64,000 bases of DNA from an uncultured bacterium (GTDB lineage: Bacteria > Elusimicrobiota > Elusimicrobia > Elusimicrobiales > Elusimicrobiaceae), in NCBI GenBank assembly GCA_949296525.1, contig CASFOP010000009.1, positions 1-64,000 of the forward strand, written 5' to 3'. Positions 8,407 to 16,558 of the stretch are shown here, one piece after another. Made by a program: the position numbers and the translations under genes. How positions within the stretch are numbered: position 1 is the stretch's first letter; each line of letters begins with the position of its first letter. The notes below the pieces were generated by a model, which saw nothing but the letters and a program-made list of their open reading frames with translations, was not told the origin of the DNA and did no database searches.

Positions 8407-8724
8407 TTATTTGGCCACCGGAGCCGGCTTGGCTTTGATTTCGCTGGCCAGCATGACCATGGAGCGCAGCACTTTTTCGTTGAGCTTCATGGCTTCATCC
8501 CACGTTTTGATGAAGTTCGGTTCGGCTTTGAATTTCAGGTACAGATAAAAGCCGTCACGGACGTGGTTAATGTCGTGGGTGAATTTGCGGCGGCCCAGCT
8601 TTTCCTCGCTGGTTACTTCCCCGCTGTTTTTGGCGACCAGTTCTTTGACTTTGGTCACGAATTCCGCCACTTCCCCGTCGGAGAGCTGCGGTTTGACAAT
8701 CGTTACAGTTTCGTAGGTTCTCAT
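8407..8724 (-). CDS. rpsF: Ribosomal protein S6
   Basis: A 105-residue S6 starting MRTYETVTIVKPQLSD, with the family GRRKFTHDINHVRDGFYLYLKFKAEPN strand region. It is the first gene of its operon. TATAAT at 8731-8736 lies exactly six bases before the ATG and there is no ribosome-binding site, so this major ribosomal operon is probably translated from a leaderless transcript. A second TATAAT further upstream (8865-8870) could give a leadered transcript. Confidence 0.95.
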   Translation of the reverse strand: MRTYETVTIVKPQLSDGEVAEFVTKVKELVAKNSGEVTSEEKLGRRKFTHDINHVRDGFYLYLKFKAEPNFIKTWDEAMKLNEKVLRSMVMLASEIKAKPAPVAK

Positions 8725-8730
8725 AGATTT

Positions 8731-8736
8731 ATTATA
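8731..8736 (-). promoter_or_regulatory. -10 of the rpsF operon, leaderless spacing
   Basis: A perfect TATAAT on the minus strand with a six-base gap to the rpsF ATG. Confidence 0.6.
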
Positions 8737-8864
8737 CTATTTCCGTTCTCTGATTTTCCAGACAAAAAACCTCACAGGGCGTCCTTTCCGCCCCGCGTGG
8801 CTTTTATTGAATCTCTTTTGGGCACTGACTCACCTGCGGCCCGGGCGATTCTTTCCTTGAAGAT

Positions 8865-8870
8865 ATTATA
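8865..8870 (-). promoter_or_regulatory. Possible second rpsF-operon -10
   Basis: TATAAT on the minus strand about 140 bases before rpsF, preceded by an AT-rich stretch. The rest of the 8737-8900 gap shows nothing else. Confidence 0.35.
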
Positions 8871-8900
8871 ACAAAAAGAAAATATTTTTGGCAACCGGCA

Positions 8901-9538
8901 TTAATTTGAAATTAAATAAGCGGTACAGGCCCCGCTGCCGCCACAAGTAGTGCTAACCGGGGAGCCGCCCAATGTTTTGCACAGGCGGTGCACTTTTGGG
9001 TTGTCATTATAGGCATAGCAGTACATTTTCCCCTTCCAGGAGCTTTGATCCAGTCCGATATTTAACCGCATATCCAGCTCCCATCTTGCATTGAAGGCGG
9101 ACACCATCCAGGGATTGGATGAGCCGGCGGCCACGATGGAAAAGAAATCCCCGTTGTCATAACGCAGGCCGTTGCCCTCTGACAAAACCCCTCCGGCCGG
9201 CATTTGTATGTCCAACAGGGAAAAATCCTGCGTATATGTCCCGTTGGCCATATAATAACGCTCCAGTGCGTCTTTAACGGATTTGCCCAGCACCAGCAGG
9301 CGGCTGGCGTGGGCTTTATCTACTGCGGCGGTATATTGCGGTACGGCAATGGCTGCCAATATGCCGATAATCAGCACCACCACCAACAGTTCTATCAGCG
9401 TAAAGCCGGCCCGTTTGACGGCCTGCGGATGAGATTCTAAGAGAGAATCTCCGGAGCGGCTTCATGAATAAAGCCGCCTAAAATACCTTCAGAGCGGTTT
9501 TTATTCCCCGGATACATTTTTTGATAAATTTTGCCCAT
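8901..9538 (-). pseudogene. Type IV pilin gene with frameshifted leader
   Basis: The mature pilin is intact: GFTLIELLVVVLII, E5, YYMANGTYTQDFSLLDIQMPAG, and a Cys-rich end (YCYAY, RLCKT, TTCGG, GACTA). But the frame upstream of GFTLIE reaches a TGA about 21 codons earlier without any ATG, GTG or TTG. The ATGs that follow the promoter (9538 leaderless, 9517, and 9465) are in other frames. The 9538/9517 frame encodes a leader ending ILGGF, like that of the pilin at 24690, then stops at a TAG. This indicates an insertion or frameshift in the leader. It may be a decayed gene, a phase-off state or an assembly error. Confidence 0.65.
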
Positions 9539-9558
9539 ACGCAAAATTTATCAAAAAA
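9517..9558. repeat. Long perfect inverted repeat over pilin promoter
   Basis: Eighteen-base arms (9517-9534 and 9541-9558), T6-GATAAATTTTGC and its complement, flank a six-base loop CCATAC. One arm contains the -10 and the start of the T-tract. It could be an operator, a cruciform, or the result of a promoter-proximal inversion. Confidence 0.65.
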
Positions 9559-9572
9559 AAAAAACAATGCAA
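9545..9572 (-). promoter_or_regulatory. T-tract promoter of the broken pilin
   Basis: TTGCAT (9567-9572), spacer TG-T12-GA (16 bases), and TAAATT (9545-9550) on the minus strand, six bases before an ATG at 9538. The promoter looks intact although the reading frame below it is not. Confidence 0.6.
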
Positions 9573-9671
9573 GCCCTTTTAAAAAACGCTGCCCAACCCG
9601 ACTATCCGCGTTGTTTAGCTTTGCCCTATATAAACAGGCGGTAAAAACGCAATGACCCGTTTTTTAACACA

Positions 9672-10430
9672 TTAACCGGCATCAGGACGCTGCCGGTAAA
9701 TTTCCGCCATGGCCCGGGAAGGAATTAACGGGGTATTATGCCGTAAAATCCAAGAAGATTCCCTCAAATCCTTCTGCAGCGTTTCCACGGGGACTTCGCA
9801 ATAGGCCAAATCAAACCCGCTGTACACTTCCCCGTTTTCCACATTGACAATAACGCCGTTCGGCCCGTGCAAGTTTACAAAATAAGACAGTTTCGGGTTT
9901 CCCGCCGCACGCGCAAACAAAGACAGGGCCTCCAGCACCCGCAGGGCCGTTGCTTCATCCCCATACGAGGCCAACAAATATACCTGCACTTCTTCCGCCG
10001 CCTCCAGCACCGGTTTAAAAAAACGCCAGGACGCTTTCAGATCAGTTCCGTCACTCACATGGGCCAGGCCGGCTTTGATAATGCGGCCCTCTTTTTTACC
10101 CACCAAGACCACCGCAATACAAGTGGCCACTCCGAACGTCCCCATATATTTCCTTTCCGTACCGTCCGTGACCAAAAATTCCCGAATTAAGACGGGCGAA
10201 ACTTTGCCGTCCCGCTTAAAAACCCCGAGCTGCGGGGAAGGACTGCCCAGTAAAATACGCCGCAGCGGGTCCTGCTCTTTGGCAATCTGGGCGGCCCGGG
10301 CGGCGGACTGCTCCAAATTTTTTTCCAAAGAATATGTTGAAAGGCCCCTCGGCGCCTCCAAAGGCAGGTAGGCAAACGAGGGATAAGAGAGCATGGAAAA
10401 TAAAAAAAGAAAAATCAAAATGTTACGCAT
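9672..10430 (-). CDS. Exported CheD-like fold protein (candidate amidase)
   Basis: A 252-residue protein with a signal peptide (residues 1-20, ending SFAY). Residues 85-210 resemble the CheD/CNF1 deamidase fold: TFGVATCIAVVLV with C104 after a conserved small-Thr turn, AGLAHVSDGTD with H124 twenty residues later, and a C-terminal strand VIVNVENGEVYSG like the CheD end. CheD uses a Cys-His pair in the same order to deamidate glutamines in chemoreceptors. Here the protein is exported and no chemotaxis gene is nearby, so a CheD role is unlikely. The assignment is from motif order only. GGGAGA lies before the ATG. Downstream is the DUF167 gene's upstream neighbour region with no shared operon evident. 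Confidence 0.5.
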   Translation of the reverse strand: MRNILIFLFLFSMLSYPSFAYLPLEAPRGLSTYSLEKNLEQSAARAAQIAKEQDPLRRILLGSPSPQLGVFKRDGKVSPVLIREFLVTDGTERKYMGTFGVATCIAVVLVGKKEGRIIKAGLAHVSDGTDLKASWRFFKPVLEAAEEVQVYLLASYGDEATALRVLEALSLFARAAGNPKLSYFVNLHGPNGVIVNVENGEVYSGFDLAYCEVPVETLQKDLRESSWILRHNTPLIPSRAMAEIYRQRPDAG

Positions 10431-10477
10431 ATTGTTCTCCCATAAAAAAGGTATTTCCTTAATAACCGTTTCTTTAA

Positions 10478-10705
10478 TTACTGCCTAAGCAGGAAAATTT
10501 TGGCGGGGCTGGCGGCACCTTTGACAAGGGAAAGTTTGTTCTCCGCCACGCCCAAATGCGCCGCCAGCGCGGCGCGTACGGCGGCATTGGCCAGGCCGCG
10601 TTCAGCAGGGGCTTTGACCCAAATTTCAAAACTGTCCGGCGTTTTTTGCAGGAGTTTTTCCTTCTTCTCCCCCGCATGCGCCTTTACTTTTAGATATTGT
10701 TCCAT
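10478..10705 (-). CDS. DUF167 / YggU family protein
   Basis: A 75-residue protein matching the small UPF0235 (YggU) fold: LKVKAHAGEKKEKL, IWVKAPAERGLANAAV and the C-terminal GVAENKLSLVKGAASPAKIF. The family's function is unknown. It is often found near envelope or division genes, but here it sits alone between the CheD-like gene and gpmI. A large hairpin lies just upstream. Confidence 0.85.
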   Translation of the reverse strand: MEQYLKVKAHAGEKKEKLLQKTPDSFEIWVKAPAERGLANAAVRAALAAHLGVAENKLSLVKGAASPAKIFLLRQ

Positions 10706-10722
10706 ACATTTCCGCCGATATT

Positions 10723-10823
10723 GGAAATGTTTATAAAAAGTCCGTTTGGCGGAAATGTCTGTTTTGTATGTCTGAGCAAAGCGAGTTTACAAAACAGCCG
10801 CCAAACGGATTTTTTATATTTCC
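10723..10823. repeat. Long composite inverted repeat
   Basis: The region folds on itself over about 100 bases. The arms TCCGTTTGGCGG (10741-10752) and CTGTTTTGTA (10759-10768) pair with TACAAAACAG (10788-10797) and CCGCCAAACGGA (10798-10809), with one six-base bulge. Outer A/T-rich and GGAAAT/ATTTCC segments extend the pairing. It may be a bidirectional terminator or a REP-like element. Confidence 0.6.
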
Positions 10824-10841
10824 CAATCGGCTAGCCTTTTT

Positions 10842-10873
10842 GCTTCCTTTTTGGGCAATGCCAAAAAGGAAGC
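10842..10873 (-). terminator. Hairpin downstream of gpmI
   Basis: The perfect thirteen-base arms GCTTCCTTTTTGG/CCAAAAAGGAAGC have a six-base loop and lie 19 bases beyond the gpmI stop. It lacks a clean T run, so termination is likely but not certain. Confidence 0.55.
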
Positions 10874-10891
10874 GGGTCAGGGGCAGCGCCC

Positions 10892-12439
10892 CTATTTTTC
10901 AATCAGGCTCTTGGCCGTCATGTCCGCCGGTTTTTCCAACCCCATGACCTGCAAAACCGTTACGGCGATATCGCCCAAATTGCCGGTTTTGGCCATATGC
11001 GCGTGGGCATCGTCCGGATTGACATAGACGAAGTCCACCAGGTTGGTCGTATGCGCGGTTTTGGGCATATTGATTTTTTCGTCCCACATTTCTTCGGCGT
11101 TGCCATGGTCGGCGGTAATCATCACCGCATAGCCTTTGGCCAGGGCGGCCTCGGTTACCTTGCCCACGCATTCGTCCACCACTTCAATGGCTTTGACGAC
11201 GGAATTAAAGTTGCCGGTGTGGCCCACCATATCCCCGTTGGCAAAGTTAATGACGATAAAATCATACTTTCCGCCTTCCAGCTGTTTGACGGCTTCGTCC
11301 GCCACGCGGTAGGCTTCCATTTCCGGGTGTTCGGCAAAAGTGGCGGGGTCAAAGCGGCCTTTGATTTCAATGCGGTCCTCTCCTTCATACGGCTGGATTT
11401 GCTTGCCGTTGAAAAAAGAAGTAACGTGTTTAAACTTCTGCGTTTCGGCCAGGCGCAGCTGCTTCAGGCCGGCTTTGGAAATCACCTGGCCCAGCAAATT
11501 GTCCATACCGCCGCCGTCAGTCATAGACGGAAGGGCGTTATAAGGGAAAGAATCGTAATATTTGGTCAGGCCGCAGTAAACGCACGGGACACGGGTAATT
11601 TTGCCCGGGTAAGCGGGGTCAATAAAGGCTTTGGTCAGCTGAATGGCGCGGTCCTGGCGGAAGTTAAAGAAAATCACGCTGTCGCCTTCCGTCATGCCTT
11701 TGTAATCGCCCAGCACCGTGGGCGGAATGTATTCGTCCACCATGGGTCCGCCGTCCGGCGTTTTAAGGGTTTCGTAATCGGTCTGTACGGCTTCTTCGGC
11801 CGTCTTGGCGTGCGCACCCTGCGCGTGCACAATCAGGTTATAGGCCTGGTCGGTCAGCGCCCAGTTTTCGCTGCGGTCCATGGCGTAGTAACGGCCCTGA
11901 ATCGTGGCAATCTGCCCGGCGCCGCACTGTTTGATATGCTCTTCCAGCTGGCGGATAAAGCCGACGGAAGATTTCGGCGGCGTATCGCGCCCGTCAGAGA
12001 AGAAATGGATATAAATCTGTTTAATGCCCTTTTCGGCGGCGTATTTCAAAATGGCAAACAGATGATCCTGGTGCGCGTGGACGCCTTCGTCCTGCACCAG
12101 CCCCATCAAATGCAGGGCTTTATGGTTGTTTAGGCAGTTGTCTATGGCGGCGGCAAACGGGGCTGATTTGAACAGAGAGCCGTCCTCAATGGTATCTTTC
12201 AAACGTTTAAGCTCCTGAATCACGATGCGCCCCGCGCCCATGTTCAGGTGCCCCACTTCGGAAGAGCCCATATATCCCGCAGGCAGGCCCACCTGCTCGC
12301 CGGAGGCTTCTATTTGCGTATGGGGCCAGGCGGCCAGGTATTTGTCCATATTCGGGGTTTTGGCGTTGCTGACGGCATTGTATTTGCCGGGCTTGGCGTC
12401 GCCCCAGCCGTCACGGATAATTAAAACCACTTTTTTCAT
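10892..12439 (-). CDS. gpmI: 2,3-bisphosphoglycerate-independent phosphoglycerate mutase
   Basis: A 515-residue cofactor-independent mutase converting 3-phosphoglycerate to 2-phosphoglycerate in glycolysis. Seen: IIRDGWG (D10, Mn ligand), GYMGSSEVGHLNMGAG with the phospho-acceptor Ser at residue 60, HFFSDGRDTPP, FFNFRQDRAIQL, and the C-terminal metal motifs NFANGDMVGHTG and ITADHGNAEEM. The length is normal. AAGGAG precedes the ATG, and TATAAT lies about 60 bases upstream. It stands alone, with terminator-like hairpins downstream. Confidence 0.96.
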   Translation of the reverse strand: MKKVVLIIRDGWGDAKPGKYNAVSNAKTPNMDKYLAAWPHTQIEASGEQVGLPAGYMGSSEVGHLNMGAGRIVIQELKRLKDTIEDGSLFKSAPFAAAIDNCLNNHKALHLMGLVQDEGVHAHQDHLFAILKYAAEKGIKQIYIHFFSDGRDTPPKSSVGFIRQLEEHIKQCGAGQIATIQGRYYAMDRSENWALTDQAYNLIVHAQGAHAKTAEEAVQTDYETLKTPDGGPMVDEYIPPTVLGDYKGMTEGDSVIFFNFRQDRAIQLTKAFIDPAYPGKITRVPCVYCGLTKYYDSFPYNALPSMTDGGGMDNLLGQVISKAGLKQLRLAETQKFKHVTSFFNGKQIQPYEGEDRIEIKGRFDPATFAEHPEMEAYRVADEAVKQLEGGKYDFIVINFANGDMVGHTGNFNSVVKAIEVVDECVGKVTEAALAKGYAVMITADHGNAEEMWDEKINMPKTAHTTNLVDFVYVNPDDAHAHMAKTGNLGDIAVTVLQVMGLEKPADMTAKSLIEK

Positions 12440-12513
12440 AAATCAATTCTCCTTCAGCTCGGCCGCGTCCGGCGGCCTGTTATATATATTATATGAAAGT
12501 ATGCACCGCGCGG

Positions 12514-13122
12514 TCACGGCAGCGGGGTCAGCCCCAGCACGGCTTTTTCATGTTTTTTAAACTGGCATTTTTGCAGTTCTTCCAGGCAGTTTACCCCACA
12601 GCGCGCAAACTCGTGCAGAAAATTATACAGCACCTTTTCCGTCATGCGCACGTCGGCCATGGCGCGGTGTGCGCCCTGCGCGTCTATGCCCAGCGCGGCG
12701 GCAATTACGCCCAGATTGTTACGCTGGAAACGCCCGTTTTTGCGTGCGAGCCGAAGCGTATCCAGCACCGGATAATCCGGAAAGCGCAGCCCGCAGGAGG
12801 CCGTTTCCGCGCGCAGGAAACCCAAATCAAAATCCGCGTTATGCGCCACCAGCACGCAACCGTCCAACAAAGACAGCAGGCGCGGCAGCACGTCTATAAA
12901 TTTCGGCGCGTCTTTGACCATGTCATTGGTAATGCCGTGTATGGCTATCACGTCGGGATGCATGGGCATGCCCGGGTTAAGCAGGGTGGAAAATTCTTCC
13001 AGTTTGCGGCCGTTTTGGCTGACGGAAACGGCAATTTCGCAAATCTTTCCGCCGCGCTCGGGCGACAGGCCGGTCGTTTCCGTATCCAAACAGGCAAATT
13101 TAATTTCATTTAGGGGGGTCAT
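12514..13122 (-). CDS. DnaQ-family 3'-5' exonuclease
   Basis: A 202-residue DEDDh exonuclease: FACLDTETTGLSP (Asp/Glu pair, residues 11-13), IHGITNDMV, VAHNADFDLGFL, and the H-x4-D motif HRAMADVRMT. This is the fold of the polymerase III epsilon proofreading subunit and of the PolC exonuclease domain. The frame is open much further upstream, but the ATG at 13122 fits the family and overlaps the stop of the membrane protein gene (ATGA). Since PolA here seems to lack proofreading residues, this protein could serve as a separate proofreader; that is inference. Confidence 0.85.
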   Translation of the reverse strand: MTPLNEIKFACLDTETTGLSPERGGKICEIAVSVSQNGRKLEEFSTLLNPGMPMHPDVIAIHGITNDMVKDAPKFIDVLPRLLSLLDGCVLVAHNADFDLGFLRAETASCGLRFPDYPVLDTLRLARKNGRFQRNNLGVIAAALGIDAQGAHRAMADVRMTEKVLYNFLHEFARCGVNCLEELQKCQFKKHEKAVLGLTPLP

Positions 13123-13829
13123 TGCAGGTAAAAACTCCATTTGGCCAAAAATCCCACCGCCGTCGCCCCAAACGCGCCAAAGTACAGCGCAAAGCGCGAG
13201 AAATCCAGCAGGCGGTTGCGCCGTGCCACGCGGCAGGCCCACAGCCACACCAGAAACCACACCACCCAGCGCCAGCCGGGAAGAAGAACGATGAGATAAA
13301 AAATCAAACGCATCAGCATGGTGATAAAGCTCTCGTCTATTGTCGGGTAATCCCGGCCGTACAAATCCTGTTCCACCATATAAATAAACACGCTGAACAT
13401 TTTGGTTACCACCAGCACCCCCACGGCGGCCACAATCCACGGTTCGGCCAGGGCATTGCCTGTCTGGTAAAGCACATGCGTCGGGGAACACAGCAAAATA
13501 AACAACAGGGCCAGTATATCATGCACAACAAAGGTCAGCGCGTGGCGCCTCTGCTGGCCGGCACGGTATACCATCATTTTGTTGTTGACCGTTTCAAACA
13601 GGGCAAACGCCGCCAGACACCATATGAAACTGCCCTCCCACAGGCCCAAAAACGGCCATGTCACATCCCAATATGGCCACGTCAGGGCACCGCCAACCAT
13701 GAAATATGCCAGGAACTGCACCACGCCCGCCGCAACCGGACGGCGGTCCCGCCAGGCAAAAAACGTGAGGTTATAAAATAAAACGGCGCAAATATAATAC
13801 GCCAGCACCAAACGCCAAAAAACGCTCAT
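13119..13829 (-). CDS. Integral membrane protein, unknown
   Basis: A 236-residue protein with about six or seven predicted transmembrane stretches (for example residues 5-24, 33-50, 64-80, 98-114, 130-150, 172-200, 214-232). I do not recognise a family. Its start overlaps the stop of the sensor kinase by four bases, and its stop overlaps the DnaQ-like start, so the three genes are one translationally coupled unit. A role linked to the kinase's signal is possible but unproven. Confidence 0.7.
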   Translation of the reverse strand: MSVFWRLVLAYYICAVLFYNLTFFAWRDRRPVAAGVVQFLAYFMVGGALTWPYWDVTWPFLGLWEGSFIWCLAAFALFETVNNKMMVYRAGQQRRHALTFVVHDILALLFILLCSPTHVLYQTGNALAEPWIVAAVGVLVVTKMFSVFIYMVEQDLYGRDYPTIDESFITMLMRLIFYLIVLLPGWRWVVWFLVWLWACRVARRNRLLDFSRFALYFGAFGATAVGFLAKWSFYLQ

Positions 13830-15535
13830 GCGTCCTCCTTGGGCAGAGTCAGAATAAAGGTACTGCCCTTTCCTTCTTCAGACTCGGCCTTTAAATCCCC
13901 GCCGTGCGCGCGGGCCAGCTGGCGGCTGATAAAAAGCCCCAGCCCGTAGCCTTCGGCCTTTTCATCCACCTGCCGGTATTTTTCAAAAATTTCCGCACAT
14001 TGCTGTTCCGTCAGGCCCACACCGCTGTCCTGCACGGAAATAACGATTTGTTTTTCTTCATCCGCAACGCTGATTTTGACAAAGCCTTCCCGGGTAAATT
14101 TGACGGCGTTGGAAAGCAAATTGGTAATGATGCGCCGCAACAGTTTCGGGTCCGCCCAGGCACACAGTCCCGCAGGCACTTGCATATCCAGCTTCAGGCC
14201 CTTTTCCTGAGCGGCGGGACGCACTGTGTTCAGCACCTGCTGCAAAAGCGGCTCGAGTTCCACCCGCTGGCGCTGCGGAAGAGTCATGCCCGCTTCCACG
14301 CGCGACACGGACAGCACATCCTCCAAAAGCGAAGACAAATTTTTAGCCGCTTCATCCATACGCTGTAAATATTCCCGGCGCTGCTCTTCGGTAATTTTGC
14401 CACTGGACAAAAGATAAATATATCCCTGCAGGCCCAAAAGCGGCGCGCGCAAATCATGCGCCACGGAGCGGAATACTTGCTCCTTCATTTCGCTGACCTG
14501 ATTCTTCAGCTGCAGGGCCTGATAGTCTTTTAAATCCGCCGTCATTTTGTTAAAAGATTTAATCAGCTGCTCAAATTCCCCCCAGCCGGCCTCTTCGCTG
14601 ACGCGGTGCTCCAAATTCCCGCGGCTGACTTCCCGCGCCCCGCGGGCCAGCGCGGCAATGGGCTCGCCCAAGCTGTGTGAAAACGTCAACGCACCAAAAT
14701 ATGCCAGCGTGGCAATGGCCAGCAGGAACAAAACAATCACCACATTGGAAAAGTAGAGACTGCGGAAGGCTTCCTCTTTAGGTTGCAGCACAACGACATA
14801 TGCATCCAACGTATTGACGGGGGCAAAGGCGCCCACATAGCTTTCTCCGGCTCCTTTTAAAGTTTTAATAAAACGGGACGGCCCGTTAAAATATTTTTGC
14901 AGTTCCGCTGCGGATATATCCGGCCCCCAGGAAGGCAACAGCTCATAAATCCGGCCGGACGGAGAAGCCAAATAAATTTGCCCTGTGCGCCCTATGCGCA
15001 GTTGCTGCAAACGCTCCAGCTCGCCATACCAGCTCAATACTCCGTACAGAAATCCTTCCCCGGCCAAAGGATAAACAAATTCGGCCGCCGGAACGCCCCC
15101 CATCATTTCCAAAGGACCGACATAAAGACGGCTGCGGTCCAGTCCCGTCAAATCTTTTTCGGCGGACAAATCTATTTTTTCCTTATCCCAGGCCTGTATA
15201 TCCCGCGCTGCACGCATACGTTCTTTGCCGGCCGGATCCAAAACGGCCAAAAACAACAAATCCGGAATAGAATCCAGCGCACTTTGCAAAAGCGGGGAGG
15301 GATCTTTTCCTTCGTCCAGCAAAGCAGGGATTTGATGCGTAAACGCCAGCCGTCCGCCCAAATCGGACACGGACTGTTTTATGTCATAAGAGATAATTTC
15401 CGCCAAATTATAATGGGTTTCCAGGATATTGTCCTTCTGGCGGTTCTGGTAATAGACAAGCAGCAAAGCCATGGGGATAAGCGGCATCAACACCACGGTA
15501 ATAAACAGCTTGAAAAGTTTGGAAAATATGGACAT
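13826..15535 (-). CDS. Sensor histidine kinase, orphan
   Basis: A 569-residue membrane kinase. TM1 is at about residues 9-28, an extracytoplasmic sensor region (dCache-like) at 30-255, and TM2 at 263-285. A HAMP linker (EPIAALARGAREVSRGNLEHRV) follows, then HisKA with H360 in SVAHDLRAPL, and an HATPase domain with NLLSNAVKF, DSGVGLT and GYGLGLFIS. No response regulator gene is adjacent. It heads the three-gene overlapping operon. TATAAT lies ten bases before the ATG with only AAGGAT between, so the leader is very short. Confidence 0.9.
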   Translation of the reverse strand: MSIFSKLFKLFITVVLMPLIPMALLLVYYQNRQKDNILETHYNLAEIISYDIKQSVSDLGGRLAFTHQIPALLDEGKDPSPLLQSALDSIPDLLFLAVLDPAGKERMRAARDIQAWDKEKIDLSAEKDLTGLDRSRLYVGPLEMMGGVPAAEFVYPLAGEGFLYGVLSWYGELERLQQLRIGRTGQIYLASPSGRIYELLPSWGPDISAAELQKYFNGPSRFIKTLKGAGESYVGAFAPVNTLDAYVVVLQPKEEAFRSLYFSNVVIVLFLLAIATLAYFGALTFSHSLGEPIAALARGAREVSRGNLEHRVSEEAGWGEFEQLIKSFNKMTADLKDYQALQLKNQVSEMKEQVFRSVAHDLRAPLLGLQGYIYLLSSGKITEEQRREYLQRMDEAAKNLSSLLEDVLSVSRVEAGMTLPQRQRVELEPLLQQVLNTVRPAAQEKGLKLDMQVPAGLCAWADPKLLRRIITNLLSNAVKFTREGFVKISVADEEKQIVISVQDSGVGLTEQQCAEIFEKYRQVDEKAEGYGLGLFISRQLARAHGGDLKAESEEGKGSTFILTLPKEDA

Positions 15536-15594
15536 ATCCTTATTTATTATAGCAATTACGCGCCGGACGGGCGGGAAGCGGGCGCAAAAAACCC

Positions 15595-15625
15595 TTGACC
15601 TGGAGCAAACTCCACATTTTATAAT
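15595..15625 (+). promoter_or_regulatory. Promoter with palindrome in spacer
   Basis: TTGACC (15595-15600) and TATAAT (15620-15625) are separated by 19 bases. The spacer begins with the palindrome TGGAG-CAAA-CTCCA (15601-15614), a good candidate operator for the exported CMD protein gene. Confidence 0.5.
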
Positions 15626-15659
15626 TTACTATATCATATATTAACACAAGGAACCGAAT

Positions 15660-16514
15660 ATGCAAAAAACCCTGGAACTTATTTTACCCCTCTGCCTGCT
15701 GGCACTGCAGGCTATACCCGCGGCGGCAGCCGATGCCGACAAAACCCGCGCAAAAAAAGCGGACGAAACCTACCAGCGGCTATTTCGCGCCGAGCGCCAG
15801 GAAGACCCGTCAGACCCCGAACTGATGCAAATTCTGCAGGAGTTTATCTTCGGAGAAGTGTTTTACATCGGCGATTTGGACGATAAAACCCGCGAGCTTA
15901 TTACCGTTACCTCGCTGGCCACCATTCAGACACTTCCCCAACTCAAAGCCCATATAAATGCGGCCCTCAATGTCGGCAATGACCCCGTTGCGGTGCGGGA
16001 AGCCATTTATTTATGCGCCCCGTTTATCGGTTTTCCGCGCACGCTCAATGCCGTGGCCGTTTTCAATGAAGTAGCCAAAGCGCGGGGCATCAAGCTGCCG
16101 TTGAAAAAACAGGGCACCGTTACGGACAAGAACCGTTATGAAAAGGGCCTGGCCGTCCAATCCCCCTTATACGGAGAGGAAGTAAAATCCGCCATGGCTT
16201 CCCTGCCCGCGCCGTACAATGAAAAAGTACCGTATATTTTAACTTCGTTTGGCTTTGGGGATTTTTATACCCGGGAAGGGCTGACCCTTCGGCAAAAGGA
16301 ACTGCTGGTGCTGGTATCTCTGGCTGCCGCCGGAGATGAAAAGCAGTTAAGCGCGCATATCGTGGGCAATTTAAAAGCCGGAAACTCCAAAGAGACTTTG
16401 CTGGCCGCCATGGTGCAGGCCATGCCTTATATCGGTATGCCGCCGGCATTGACCGCTATTAACCTGATAAAAAACACCGACGCGGAAAATTATCAGCCTA
16501 TTTATGAAAATTAA
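15660..16514 (+). CDS. Exported tandem CMD-domain protein
   Basis: A 284-residue protein with a signal peptide (residues 1-23, ending PAAAAD) and two carboxymuconolactone-decarboxylase (CMD/AhpD-like) helical domains. Domain 1 (about 45-140) has FGEVFYIGDLDDKTRELITVTSL and APFIGFPRTLNAV. Domain 2 (about 165-275) has FGFGDFYTREGLTLRQKELLVLVSL and MPYIGMPPALTAI. The AhpD CxxC redox pair is absent, so it is not a thiol peroxidase partner. CMD proteins of this two-domain build are usually carboxymuconolactone-type enzymes of unknown substrate. Export of such a protein is uncommon. AAGGA precedes the start. Confidence 0.8.
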   Translation: MQKTLELILPLCLLALQAIPAAAADADKTRAKKADETYQRLFRAERQEDPSDPELMQILQEFIFGEVFYIGDLDDKTRELITVTSLATIQTLPQLKAHINAALNVGNDPVAVREAIYLCAPFIGFPRTLNAVAVFNEVAKARGIKLPLKKQGTVTDKNRYEKGLAVQSPLYGEEVKSAMASLPAPYNEKVPYILTSFGFGDFYTREGLTLRQKELLVLVSLAAAGDEKQLSAHIVGNLKAGNSKETLLAAMVQAMPYIGMPPALTAINLIKNTDAENYQPIYEN

Positions 16515-16531
16515 TATACCCCTCTACCAAA

Positions 16532-16558
16532 CCCCGTCTGCACACAGGCGGGGTTTTA
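16532..16558 (+). terminator. Terminator after the CMD gene
   Basis: The stem CCCCGTCTG/CAGGCGGGG is followed by TTTTATG on the + strand. Confidence 0.8.

Noticed and set aside
10997-12133. Long + strand open frame opposite gpmI
   Set aside because: It is antisense to a clearly conserved gene and reflects its codon bias; no ribosome site and no family match.
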